From Pseudomonas syringae (GTDB taxonomy: Bacteria > Pseudomonadota > Gammaproteobacteria > Pseudomonadales > Pseudomonadaceae), in the NCBI RefSeq assembly GCF_021605415.1, contig NZ_WKEQ01000010.1, forward strand, positions 120,092 through 184,091: a DNA stretch of 64,000 nucleotides, written 5' to 3'. Position 1 is the first letter of the stretch, and each line of letters starts with the position of its first letter. Shown here piece after piece: positions 1 to 8,462 of the stretch. The notes below the pieces were generated by a model. That model had not been told where the DNA came from, searched no databases, and worked only from the letters and a program-made list of their open reading frames with translations. The position numbers were made by a program, and so were the translations under genes.

Positions 1-53
1 GAACACGTTATCCACAGATCCGCCAACAGGGATTGTGGGTAACCGGCACTGAA

Positions 54-620
54 TCAAGGCCGGTGCATCAGATAAGCGGCGCCCGTCACCCGAATCATCG
101 GATGCGGCGTGACCTGACAGGTTTTGACGATGCCGAAGCCGTGACGCTCATAGAAGCGCCGCGCGCCGGTATTGGCGGCATAGTCGATCAGGCTCAGGCC
201 GTTGAGTTGCAGGCTGTCGGCGCGGCGCTGTGCGTGCTGGAGAAATTGCACACCGAGGCCGCGATTGCGCCAGCCTTCGTGCAGCGCGAGGCTGGAGATA
301 TAGAGCGTGTCCGGCACTTCCATGTCGGCGTAAGGTGCCAGTACCGGGTCGGTGCTGGGTTCGGCGTCCGGGTCATTGCGCATCACGTAGCTGTGCATCA
401 TGCCGACGACCTGGCCTTCGGCTTCGGCGATCAGGCAGTTCTGCCAGGAGAAATCCACATCGTCGCGGGCGTAACGACGGGCGCCGACGTCCAGTAACGG
501 CTCGCCGGGCTCGGCAATCTTGCTCCAGATGTAGTCAGAGGCGCCTTCGGAGGAGATCTGGAACAGGCGAGCGATGTCGCGGGCGTCGGTGCGTTGGGCT
601 GAACGAAATTCAACTGACAT
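54..620 (-). CDS. GNAT family N-acetyltransferase
   Basis: Predicted 188-residue acetyl-CoA-dependent acetyltransferase of the GNAT fold; substrate unknown. The protein opens with MSVEFRSAQRTDARDIARLF, a usual GNAT beta1-alpha1 start. The acetyl-CoA binding loop is the stretch around WRNRGLGVQFLQHAQRRA (R/Q-x-x-G-x-G/A type), and a C-terminal GARRFYERHGF motif is typical of the family. I chose the ATG at 620 because AAGGA lies just upstream; a longer in-frame start at 653 would run into a REP-like repeat. It sits downstream of the ETF genes but is separated from them by that repeat, so it is probably not part of the betaine operon. Confidence 0.85.
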   Translation of the reverse strand: MSVEFRSAQRTDARDIARLFQISSEGASDYIWSKIAEPGEPLLDVGARRYARDDVDFSWQNCLIAEAEGQVVGMMHSYVMRNDPDAEPSTDPVLAPYADMEVPDTLYISSLALHEGWRNRGLGVQFLQHAQRRADSLQLNGLSLIDYAANTGARRFYERHGFGIVKTCQVTPHPMIRVTGAAYLMHRP

Positions 621-630
621 TATTTTTCCT

Positions 631-655
631 TGTTGGAGCGAGCCTGCTCGCACCT
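631..655. repeat. single REP-like hairpin
   Basis: Copy of the GGAGCGAGCCTGCTCGC-type hairpin that recurs through the window. It occupies the short gap between the acetyltransferase start and the end of the ETF beta gene. Confidence 0.6.
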
Positions 656-682
656 ACCTTATTGGATGTGATCTGTTATAGG

Positions 683-1453
683 TTAGCGGACGACGCCTTC
701 TTCGATAAGCAACTTGAGAATCGCCTCGGCCCCCGCCTGCGCCGTCACGCCTTTAAGCACTTGTCCACCGCCGCCACTGGCTTTGGCCGTCGCCGCTTTC
801 ATCCGGTCCGCGCCGCTCTTGGCCTTGATGACCTTCAGGCGTTTCGGCCGAGGTTTGGCCGGTTGCAGCGTGGCAACGGCGAGCAATTCGTCATCGACCA
901 CTTCGATATCTTCCGCCTCCAGCATTCCGCGTCGCGCCGGGCCGAAAGCGCTTTGCCGAGGTTTCGGCGCGGCGTTATCCACAGTCGCCAGAAACGGCAG
1001 GCGTACCTTCAAGCGCCGCCGTTGTCCACGGGGTAAAGCTTGCAGCACCAGCGCCGAACCGTCGTTGATCGACTCGACCTGCGCCAACCCGACCACCAGT
1101 GGCCAGCCCAGCCCTTCGGCGAGCAGGAACGGCAGCATCCCCGAGCCTTCGCCGGTTTCCGCCTGGCTGCCGGTCAGCACCACCTGGGCGCCGGCCTCGC
1201 GCAGATAATTCGTGAGCGCCGGCAGCGCATCGGCGCCAGCGGGTTGTTCAAGCACGTGCAACTGTTCCAGGCCCATACCCAGATAAGCCCGCAATGCCGG
1301 TTCGGCGATGTCGCCAGCGTGCAGCACTTGCAGGTTATCCCCAGCCAGTTGCAAACCGAGTTCTACGGCACGAGCATCTTGCTCGGCGCGTCGCGGCCGG
1401 CCGGAGGTCGGGTGGGCGCCGATTGAAACCAGACTGATGATTTTTGTGTTCAT
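683..1453 (-). CDS. etfB: electron transfer flavoprotein, beta subunit (dimethylglycine catabolism)
   Basis: ETF beta-type subunit of 256 residues, expected to pair with the alpha subunit encoded immediately upstream and to pass electrons from DgcA/DgcB towards the quinone pool. The N-terminal half has the ETF fold with a T-G-S-Q-A-E-T-G-E-G-S-G segment near the middle; the C-terminal quarter is Lys/Ala rich and unlike housekeeping EtfB. The ATG at 1453 is preferred over an earlier one at 1474, because GGAAAGG precedes it and it leaves an 11-base gap after the alpha-subunit stop. In P. aeruginosa the same pair lies next to dgcAB; assignment to this pathway is from context. Confidence 0.88.
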   Translation of the reverse strand: MNTKIISLVSIGAHPTSGRPRRAEQDARAVELGLQLAGDNLQVLHAGDIAEPALRAYLGMGLEQLHVLEQPAGADALPALTNYLREAGAQVVLTGSQAETGEGSGMLPFLLAEGLGWPLVVGLAQVESINDGSALVLQALPRGQRRRLKVRLPFLATVDNAAPKPRQSAFGPARRGMLEAEDIEVVDDELLAVATLQPAKPRPKRLKVIKAKSGADRMKAATAKASGGGGQVLKGVTAQAGAEAILKLLIEEGVVR

Positions 1454-1463
1454 GACCTTTCCC

Positions 1464-2684
1464 TTAAGCCGCATCGCGCTTGGCGTCGTTGCGGTAAGCC
1501 GCCACCGCCGCGATCAAGGCTTGAAGAATCTCCGCGCTCTCGCCAATCACCGAGAGGTCGGCGCGTTTGATCATGTCGCAGCCCGGGTCGAGGTTGATCG
1601 CCACGACTTTGTCGCAGGCACCGATGCCTTGCAGGTGCTGAATCGCCCCGGAAATCCCCACCGCCACATACACCCGAGCCGTGACCCAGGTGCCGGACGC
1701 GCCGACCTGACGATCCCGCGCCATGTGTCCGTCGTCCACCGCTACCCTTGAGGCGCCTTCGGTGGCGCCTAACGCAGCGGCAGTCTGATGGAACAAATCC
1801 CAATCCTTGACGCCGTTGCCGCCGGAGAAAATAAACTCCGCTTCGGCCATCGGAATCGCCGCCGGATCCACCGCCACCGCGCCCAGATCTTCAATCCGCG
1901 ACAGGCTGCGTGCCACGCTTGTGGATAACTCCACCGGCAACGCTTCGTGACGGGTTTCGCTGACCGGCTCGGCGCATTCGGCAGAGGCCAGAATCAAGCG
2001 CCCGACCGGCCGCGCCAGATCCTGTAACCCGGCGCCGGCACGACCGATGCATTGCTCATCCTTGACCTGCCAGACCCGCGTGGCCGGACGTTCGCCCAGT
2101 GCAGCGGCAAAGCGCCGACCAAGTTCGCCGCCACCGGTGCGGCTGTCTGGCAGCAGCCAATGACGCGGACTGTACTGGTTATCCACAGCCCGCAAGCCCT
2201 GCACCCGCTGTTCCGGTGCATAACCGCTGAACGCGTCGCCTTCGAGCACCAGCAGGCGATCAACCCCAGCGGTGGCGAAGGCATTTTCTTTGTGTTCGCC
2301 GAAGACCACCGCCAGCACCGCACCATCCTTACCGGCGAGTTGATGCGCCAGCCCGAGCAAGTCGCGGTCATGGCTGCTCAAGCGGCCGCCAACCATGTCC
2401 GGCACCACGTTGATGTAAAACGTTGGTTCAGGCACTTGATGCAACGGCAACTGCACTTCAACCGCCGCCGAGCGTTTGACCGCCCCGCCCTGTTGAGCGC
2501 CGCTGCGGTCGATGCGCTTGATGCCGTTGGGGCCAATGAAACCCATGCCGTGCAGGTTCTTGCGGATGACGCCGTTCGGCCCCATCCAGCTGTGTTGCGC
2601 CGGTTGCATCGCCGCGTGCAGCGGGTGCAAGCGGTTACGGGCGATCCATTCGGCGCGCGGGTCGCGGCGGATAATGTCGCTCAT
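1464..2684 (-). CDS. etfA: electron transfer flavoprotein, alpha subunit (dimethylglycine catabolism)
   Basis: ETF alpha-type FAD-binding subunit, 406 residues, longer than housekeeping EtfA (about 310) because of an N-terminal extension of roughly 80-100 residues with IARNRLHPLHAAMQP. The C-terminal FAD domain is recognisable from VYVAVGISGAIQHLQG and the later AINLDPGCDMIKRADLSVIGE. Its ATG overlaps the dgcB stop by one base (TGATG), so the two genes are translationally coupled. Together with EtfB it should accept electrons released in N-demethylation of dimethylglycine. The extension is also seen in ETFs that partner Fe-S/flavin demethylases, but that link is inference here. Confidence 0.9.
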   Translation of the reverse strand: MSDIIRRDPRAEWIARNRLHPLHAAMQPAQHSWMGPNGVIRKNLHGMGFIGPNGIKRIDRSGAQQGGAVKRSAAVEVQLPLHQVPEPTFYINVVPDMVGGRLSSHDRDLLGLAHQLAGKDGAVLAVVFGEHKENAFATAGVDRLLVLEGDAFSGYAPEQRVQGLRAVDNQYSPRHWLLPDSRTGGGELGRRFAAALGERPATRVWQVKDEQCIGRAGAGLQDLARPVGRLILASAECAEPVSETRHEALPVELSTSVARSLSRIEDLGAVAVDPAAIPMAEAEFIFSGGNGVKDWDLFHQTAAALGATEGASRVAVDDGHMARDRQVGASGTWVTARVYVAVGISGAIQHLQGIGACDKVVAINLDPGCDMIKRADLSVIGESAEILQALIAAVAAYRNDAKRDAA

Positions 2685-4636
2685 CAGTGCACCTCCGCAG
2701 GTTCTTCACGTTTGGCCGGGGCGTTGGGTTTGCTCGGCGCTTCGTCTTCCAGCAGCGCGTCGGCCACCAACTCGGCGATGTCTTTGATGAGGGGACGCGG
2801 TTCGACCACGCCTTCGAGCATCGCCGTACACTGTGGACAACCCACGGCCACCAGTTCGGCGCCGGTCTCGCGGATGTCTTCCATGCGCATGTCGGGAATC
2901 CGTTGCTTGCCCGGAATGTCGGTGATCGGCGCACCGCCACCGCCGCCGCAGCAGCGCGATCGGAAACCGGAACGCTGCATCTCTTTGACCTCGATGCCCA
3001 GCGCGCGCAGCACTTCACGCGGCGCCTCGTACTCGCCGTTGTAGCGACCGAGGTAGCACGGGTCGTGATAGGTCACGCTGTTGCCTTTGTGCTGGCCAAG
3101 ATTCAGTGCGCCAGCCTGGATGATTTCCGCCATGTAAGTGCTGTGGTGCTGCACCAGGTAATGGCCGTCGAACGCGCCGTACTCGTTTTTCAGCACATGA
3201 AAGCTGTGCGGGTCGCAGGTGACGATGCGGTTGAAGCGGTATTTGGCCAGGGTCTGGATGTTGCGTTTGGCGAGCAACTGGAACGTCGCTTCATCACCCA
3301 GACGCCGGGCCACATCGCCACTGTCGCGCTCTTCGAGACCGAGGACGGCGAAGTCGATGTTCGCCGCTTTCAGCACTTTGACGAACGCGCGCAGGGTGCG
3401 CTGGTTGCGCATGTCGAAGGCACCGTCGCCGACCCAGAACAGCACGTCGGTGGATTTCTTTTCACTGAGCAGATTGAGGTTCAGATCCGCTGCCCAGTTC
3501 ATCCGTCCGCCCGGGGCAAAACCGCCGGGGTTGTCGGTGGCAATGAGGTTTTCCAGGACTTCGGCGCCCTTGTTCGGGGTCGCGCCTTTTTCCAGCGTCA
3601 GGTGCCGGCGCATGTCGACGATGGCATCGACGTGCTCGATCATCATCGGGCATTCCTCGACGCAAGCGCGGCAGGTGGTGCACGACCACAGGGTTTCGGC
3701 ATCGACCAGACCGTTGACGATCGGTTGGTGCGGGTTGCCGCCATGTTCGCCCACAGGCTTGCCGGGATAAGGGCTGCCGGCGAACTTGGCATCAGTGCCC
3801 CCGGCGAGACCAACGACCATGTCCTGAATCAGCTTTTTCGGATTCAGCGGCTGGCCGGCGGCAAAGGCCGGGCACGCCGCTTCGCACTTGCCGCACTGCA
3901 CGCAGGCGTCAAAACCAAGCAACTGGTTCCAGGTGAAATCCTTGGGTTTTTCCACACCCAGCGGCGCGGACGGGTCGTTGAGATCCAGCGGCTTCAAACC
4001 GGTGGAACGGCCGCCACCAAAGCGTTCGGCGCGACGGTGCCAGGCCAGGTGCAAAGCGCCCGCAAAAGCGTGCTTCATCGGCCCGCCCCAGGTCATGCCG
4101 AAGAACAATTCCGACACACCCCACAACACACCGACGCCGAGAATCGCCGCGACCACCCAACCACCGAAGTTTTCCGGAAGAATACCGGCCACCGGCAGCG
4201 TCACAAGGAAGAAAGACGCCGAGAACGCCAGCAGGCTTTTCGGCAGGCGCATCCACGGGCCTTTCGACAGCCGCGACGGCGGATTGCGCCGGCGCAGGTA
4301 CATGAAGATCGCACCGACAAACATCACCGCCGACATCAACAGCAGCGCATAGCCGAGGATGCGGTTATGCAGGCCGAAACCGTGCACCAGAATCGCCAGC
4401 ACAATCGAGGCCACCGCCCCGCCCGCCGTCGCGACGTGGGAGTTGGCGATGTATTTGTCGCGGCCCACCACATGGTGCAAGTCGACCATGTAGCGCTTGG
4501 GCATGGCGAACAAGCCGCCGATCAGATCGACCTTCGAGGCCCGACCCCGACGCCACATGGCCACCCGCCGCAACGCACCCAACACCGCGAGGCCCAGGGC
4601 AACGAACAACAGGATTGGAAGAAGGGTGTTCAACAT
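2684..4636 (-). CDS. dgcB: dimethylglycine catabolism membrane Fe-S protein DgcB
   Basis: Membrane-anchored iron-sulfur protein of 650 residues that acts with DgcA in dimethylglycine to sarcosine conversion, probably as electron conduit. Hydrophobic segments lie near residues 3-22, 68-88, 95-113, 135-153 and 159-180. Two ferredoxin-type [4Fe-4S] motifs follow, C245/C248/C251/C255 and C319/C322/C325/C329. The C-terminal half carries heterodisulfide-reductase CCG motifs (HDPCYLGR, RCCGGGGG, GCPQC). I start it at the ATG at 4636 with GGGAG upstream, not at a TTG five codons earlier. A REP pair separates it from dgcA, although both must work together. Confidence 0.92.
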   Translation of the reverse strand: MLNTLLPILLFVALGLAVLGALRRVAMWRRGRASKVDLIGGLFAMPKRYMVDLHHVVGRDKYIANSHVATAGGAVASIVLAILVHGFGLHNRILGYALLLMSAVMFVGAIFMYLRRRNPPSRLSKGPWMRLPKSLLAFSASFFLVTLPVAGILPENFGGWVVAAILGVGVLWGVSELFFGMTWGGPMKHAFAGALHLAWHRRAERFGGGRSTGLKPLDLNDPSAPLGVEKPKDFTWNQLLGFDACVQCGKCEAACPAFAAGQPLNPKKLIQDMVVGLAGGTDAKFAGSPYPGKPVGEHGGNPHQPIVNGLVDAETLWSCTTCRACVEECPMMIEHVDAIVDMRRHLTLEKGATPNKGAEVLENLIATDNPGGFAPGGRMNWAADLNLNLLSEKKSTDVLFWVGDGAFDMRNQRTLRAFVKVLKAANIDFAVLGLEERDSGDVARRLGDEATFQLLAKRNIQTLAKYRFNRIVTCDPHSFHVLKNEYGAFDGHYLVQHHSTYMAEIIQAGALNLGQHKGNSVTYHDPCYLGRYNGEYEAPREVLRALGIEVKEMQRSGFRSRCCGGGGGAPITDIPGKQRIPDMRMEDIRETGAELVAVGCPQCTAMLEGVVEPRPLIKDIAELVADALLEDEAPSKPNAPAKREEPAEVH

Positions 4637-4693
4637 AGGTGTTGCTCCCAAAGACCGCAGGGTCTTGCAGGTCGAGTTGCCTTACTCGGTCAC

Positions 4694-4783
4694 TGTGGGA
4701 GCGAGCTTGCTCGCGAAGGCGGACTGACATTCAACATCGATGTCGACTGATCCACCGCTTTCGCGAGCAAGCTCGCTCCCACA
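4694..4783. repeat. REP-like inverted pair inside the dgcA-dgcB operon
   Basis: Forward copy at about 4694-4720 and inverted copy at about 4757-4783 of the GAGCGAGCTTGCTCGCGA hairpin. The pair fills the 164-base gap between the dgcA stop and the dgcB start, an intra-operon position. Confidence 0.85.
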
Positions 4784-4800
4784 GGGTTGTGTGCAAGCCT

Positions 4801-6861
4801 TTAGAAGTCTTTACACAGTCTGAGTGCGTCATAGATCGCGGCGTGCGTATTACGCTGCGCCACGCAGTCGCCGATGCGGAATAGCAAATAGCCGTCGCCC
4901 GCCTCGCTCAACGATGGCTGCGGCTTGATCGCGAACAGGGCTTCGACGTCGATCTGGCCCTTGTTGCGCGAACCTTCCTTCAGCGCGTAGTAGATTTCTT
5001 CGTCCGGACGCACGCCGTTTTCCACCACCACTTGATCGACCACCCGCTCCTCTTTGGCACCGGTGTATTCGTTTTCCAGCACCGCCACCAGTTTGTCGCC
5101 TTCGCGGTAAACCTTCTCCAGCATCATGTCGCCGGTCATGATCACTTCTTTCGGGTACATGCTGCGGTAGTAGGTCGGGAACGACGTACCGCCAATGGCC
5201 ACGCCCGGTTTGATGTCGTCGGTGACGATCTCGACCTGGCTGCCTTTGTCGGCGAGAAAGTCGGCGACCGACATCCCGGTGAACTCGCAAATGGTGTCGT
5301 AGACCAGCACGTTCTTGCCCGGCGCCACCTTGCCGTCGAGCACGTCCCAACTGCTGACGACCAAGCCTTCATCGGCGCCCCAGTGTTCGTTCTGCTCCAG
5401 ATACGGATGACCGCCAACCGCGAGCACGACCACGTCCGGGCGCAAGTCCATGATGGTGTCGGCGTCCGCCGCGGTGCCCAGGCGCAAATCGACTTTCAGC
5501 CGCGCCAGTTCCAGCTGGAACCAGCGTGTGATGCCGGCGATCTGGTCACGTTGCGGCGCTTTCGACGCGGTGGTGATCTGCCCGCCGATGAATTCCTTCT
5601 TTTCGAACAGGGTCACGTCGTGCCCACGTTCAGCCGCCACCCGTGCCGCTTCCATCCCGGCAGGGCCGGCACCGACGACCACCACCTTGCGTTTCGGCCC
5701 GGTGGATTTCTCGATAATGTGCGGCACGCCCATGTATTCACGGGAAGTCGCGGCGTTCTGGATGCACAACACGTCGAGGCCTTGATACTGGCGGTCGATG
5801 CAATAGTTGGCGCCGACGCACTGCTTGATCTGGTCGATCTGACCCATCTTGATCTTGGCGATCAGGTGCGGGTCGGCGATGTGCGCGCGGGTCATGCCGA
5901 CCATGTCAACGTAACCACCCTCAAGGATGCGCGTGGCCTGGTTCGGATCCTTGATGTTCTGCGCATGCAGCACCGGCACCTTGACCACTTCCTTGATCCC
6001 GGCGGCCAAATGCAGGAACGGTTCCGGCGGGTAGCTCATGTTCGGTATCACGTTGGCCAGGGTGTTGTGGGTGTCACACCCCGAGCCGACCACGCCGATG
6101 AAATCGAGCATGCCGGTGTCGTCGTAATACTTGGCGATCTGCTTCATGTCTTCGTGGGACAGACCGTCCGGGTGGAACTCGTCACCGCACAGGCGCATGC
6201 CGACGCAGAAGTCATCACCGACCTCGGCGCGCACGGCTTTGAGCACTTCGAGGCCGAACTTCATCCGGCCTTCGAACGTGCCACCCCATTCATCGGTGCG
6301 CTTGTTGACGCGCGGGCTCCAGAACTGATCGATCATGTGCTGGTGCACGGCCGACAGTTCCACACCGTCGAGACCACCGGCCTTGGCGCGGCGTGCCGCT
6401 TGCGCGTAGTTGCCGATCACCCGCCAGATTTCTTCCGGCTCGATGGTCTTGCAGGTCGCGCGGTGCACCGGTTCGCGGATGCCCGACGGGGACATCAGGG
6501 TCGGCCAGTTGAAACCGTCCCAACGGGAGCGACGGCCCATGTGAGTAATCTGGATCATGATCTTGGCGCCATGCTTGTGCATGGCGTCGGCGAGATTCTG
6601 GAAGTGCGGAATGATGCGGTCGGTGGACAGGTTCACCGAACTCCACCATTCCTGCGGGCTGTCGATCGCCACCACGGACGAGCCGCCGCAGATCGCCAGG
6701 CCGATCCCGCCCTTGGCTTTCTCTTCGTAATACTTGACGTACCGGTCGGTGGTCATGCCACCGTCAGTCGCATAGACCTCGGCGTGCGCGGTGCTGAGCA
6801 CACGGTTGCGGATGGTCAGTTTGCCGATCTGAATCGGCTGGAACATTGCTTCGAAAGCCAT
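4801..6861 (-). CDS. dgcA: dimethylglycine demethylase flavoprotein DgcA
   Basis: Flavoprotein of 686 residues related to trimethylamine dehydrogenase and 2,4-dienoyl-CoA reductase, which oxidatively demethylates dimethylglycine to sarcosine. Residues 1 to about 340 form the old-yellow-enzyme FMN barrel (FQPIQIGKLTIRNR start; ITHMGRR). An Fe-S loop follows with C348, C354 and C366; the position of the family's second cysteine is A351. From about 390 there is an FAD/NAD-type domain with VVVVGAGPAGMEAARVA. ATG at 6861 has GAGGA upstream. It is the third gene of a minus-strand set that starts with the dipeptidase-like gene. Assignment rests on synteny with the Pseudomonas dgcAB locus and the domain order. 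Confidence 0.93.
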   Translation of the reverse strand: MAFEAMFQPIQIGKLTIRNRVLSTAHAEVYATDGGMTTDRYVKYYEEKAKGGIGLAICGGSSVVAIDSPQEWWSSVNLSTDRIIPHFQNLADAMHKHGAKIMIQITHMGRRSRWDGFNWPTLMSPSGIREPVHRATCKTIEPEEIWRVIGNYAQAARRAKAGGLDGVELSAVHQHMIDQFWSPRVNKRTDEWGGTFEGRMKFGLEVLKAVRAEVGDDFCVGMRLCGDEFHPDGLSHEDMKQIAKYYDDTGMLDFIGVVGSGCDTHNTLANVIPNMSYPPEPFLHLAAGIKEVVKVPVLHAQNIKDPNQATRILEGGYVDMVGMTRAHIADPHLIAKIKMGQIDQIKQCVGANYCIDRQYQGLDVLCIQNAATSREYMGVPHIIEKSTGPKRKVVVVGAGPAGMEAARVAAERGHDVTLFEKKEFIGGQITTASKAPQRDQIAGITRWFQLELARLKVDLRLGTAADADTIMDLRPDVVVLAVGGHPYLEQNEHWGADEGLVVSSWDVLDGKVAPGKNVLVYDTICEFTGMSVADFLADKGSQVEIVTDDIKPGVAIGGTSFPTYYRSMYPKEVIMTGDMMLEKVYREGDKLVAVLENEYTGAKEERVVDQVVVENGVRPDEEIYYALKEGSRNKGQIDVEALFAIKPQPSLSEAGDGYLLFRIGDCVAQRNTHAAIYDALRLCKDF

Positions 6862-6876
6862 GGCGGGTTCCTCGAC

Positions 6877-7407
6877 TTACAACGGCTTGACGGTGAACAG
6901 GCCGTCGTCGTGGCCCTCTTCGGAGCCACCGTAGACTTGCTCGGCCACGGTGCGAATCTGGCTGCCGCGCGCTTGCAGAATCTGATCCATGGCCCCGGCA
7001 AACCAGCCGGTGAACATGTAGTCGACCTTGCGCCCGACCTTGCCGTAGACGTAGACGAATGCCGAGTGTTCGAGCTTGACGCTGGCGGTGCCTTTGTCGA
7101 GGTCGATGTCCTGGATCTTGAACAACCCCCAGCCGCGCTGCGACAGGCGTTTCATGTAGTGCTCGAACACCGCGACGCCTTCCAGGCCGTGGCATTCAGC
7201 TTCTTTCTCGCACCAGTGCCAGGCGGATTTGTAGCCGGCCTTGTAGAGGATTTCGGCGTAGGCGTCGGCGCCCAGCACTTCCTCGATGCCCATGTGGTTG
7301 TTGACGAAGAAATGGCGCGGCACGTACAGCATCGGCAGGGCGTCGGAGGTCCAGACACCGGTCTCGCTGTCGACTTCAATTGGCAATTGCGGGGCGATCT
7401 TGGCCAT
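6877..7407 (-). CDS. V4R-like protein of the dgcA operon (DUF5943 type), function unknown
   Basis: Protein of 176 residues, soluble, no signal peptide. The C-terminal stretch VGRKVDYMFTGWFAGAMDQIL followed by an IRTVAEQ strand resembles the end of 4-vinyl-reductase (V4R) small-molecule-binding domains. The cysteines that normally bind metal in the last V4R loop are absent here (the loop reads GGSEEGHDDG). The gene ends 15 bases before dgcA, so it is cotranscribed with it. A homologue occupies the same place in P. aeruginosa. A role in sensing or handling a demethylation intermediate such as formaldehyde adducts is speculation; the function is unknown. Confidence 0.8.
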   Translation of the reverse strand: MAKIAPQLPIEVDSETGVWTSDALPMLYVPRHFFVNNHMGIEEVLGADAYAEILYKAGYKSAWHWCEKEAECHGLEGVAVFEHYMKRLSQRGWGLFKIQDIDLDKGTASVKLEHSAFVYVYGKVGRKVDYMFTGWFAGAMDQILQARGSQIRTVAEQVYGGSEEGHDDGLFTVKPL

Positions 7408-7484
7408 GGAAACTTAACTCCAGAAAATTCGGTTTGTTGCCCCGGCGCGGACGGCCGGGGGAAAGGATTCAGAGGTGCGGTGGC

Positions 7485-8462
7485 TTATTCGCCCCAGACG
7501 TCCTTGAGGACGTTGACCCAGTTTTCGCCCATGATCTTGCGCACCACGCGCTCGGAGTGGCCGCGTTTGAGCAGGGTTTCGGTCAGGTTCGGGAACTCGC
7601 CGACGGTGCGGATGCCCAGCGGGTTGATGATCTTGCCGAAGCTGGTCAGACGGCGGGCGTAGCCCTTGTCGTGGGTCAGGTATTCGAAGAAGTCCTGACC
7701 GTGACCCTGGGTGAAGTCGGTGCCGATGCCGATGGCGTCTTCGCCGACGATGTTCATGGTGTATTCGATGGCTTCAGCGTAATCGTCGATGGTCGAATCG
7801 ATGCCCTTGGCGAGGAACGGCGCGAACATGGTCACGCCGACAAAACCGCCGTGGTCGGCGATGAATTTCAGCTCTTCATCGGACTTGTTACGCGGGTGCT
7901 CCTTGAGCCCCGACGGCAGGCAGTGGGAATAGCAGACCGATTTTTTCGATTCGAGGATGACCTCTTCGGAAGTTTTGGAACCGACGTGGGACAGGTCGCA
8001 CATGACGCCGACGCGGTTCATCTCGGCAACGATCTCGCGTCCGAAACCCGACAGGCCGCCGTCACGTTCGTAGCAACCGGTACCGACCAGATTCTGGGTG
8101 TTGTAGCACATCTGCACGATGCCGACGCCGAGCTGCTTGAATACCTCGACATAGCCGATCTGGTCTTCAAACGCGTGGGCATTCTGGAAGCCGAAGAGGA
8201 TGCCGGTCTTGCCCAGTTCCTTGGCCTTGCGAATGTCGGCGGTGGTGCGCACCGGCATCACCAGGTCACCGTTGTCGCGGATCAGTTTCTGGCTGGCGGC
8301 GATGTTGTTCACGGTCGCCTGAAAGCCTTCCCACACCGACACGGTGCAATTGGCCGCCGTCAGACCGCCCTTGCGCATGTCTTCGAACAGCTCGCGGTTC
8401 CATTTGGCAATGATCAGACCGTCGATAACGATGCTGTCGGCGTGTAATTCGGCTGGGCTCAT
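7485..8462 (-). CDS. membrane-dipeptidase (M19) family protein with altered metal site
   Basis: M19/renal-dipeptidase homologue of 325 residues, first gene of the dgc set. The fold is clear: VGVMCDLSHVG (H159), SVCYSHC (H180), ADHGGFVGV and IGIGTDF (D249) all match the family. The N-terminal HxD metal pair is not conserved, since IDG is followed by L16-I17-I18 instead of H-x-D, and the bridging glutamate position is Q93 (GFQNA rather than G-x-E-G-G). It may therefore bind one metal or none, and ordinary dipeptidase activity is doubtful. The ATG at 8462 has AAGGGGA upstream; the upstream in-frame extension is not protein-like. Confidence 0.85.
   Translation of the reverse strand: MSPAELHADSIVIDGLIIAKWNRELFEDMRKGGLTAANCTVSVWEGFQATVNNIAASQKLIRDNGDLVMPVRTTADIRKAKELGKTGILFGFQNAHAFEDQIGYVEVFKQLGVGIVQMCYNTQNLVGTGCYERDGGLSGFGREIVAEMNRVGVMCDLSHVGSKTSEEVILESKKSVCYSHCLPSGLKEHPRNKSDEELKFIADHGGFVGVTMFAPFLAKGIDSTIDDYAEAIEYTMNIVGEDAIGIGTDFTQGHGQDFFEYLTHDKGYARRLTSFGKIINPLGIRTVGEFPNLTETLLKRGHSERVVRKIMGENWVNVLKDVWGE

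Noticed and set aside
1..53. Possible gene end or DnaA-like box (TTATCCACAG) at the left edge
   Set aside because: TTATCCACAG-like words also occur inside coding regions here (for example near 976 and 2178), and 53 bases are too few to judge.
2687..4750. 687-codon open frame on the plus strand opposite dgcB
   Set aside because: High-GC antisense shadow; histidine/arginine-rich translation without any family motif, while the minus-strand frame carries clear Fe-S motifs.
5032..7662. 876-codon open frame on the plus strand opposite dgcA
   Set aside because: Antisense shadow of dgcA and the V4R-like gene; no ribosome site and His/Asp/Val-biased composition typical of complementary frames.
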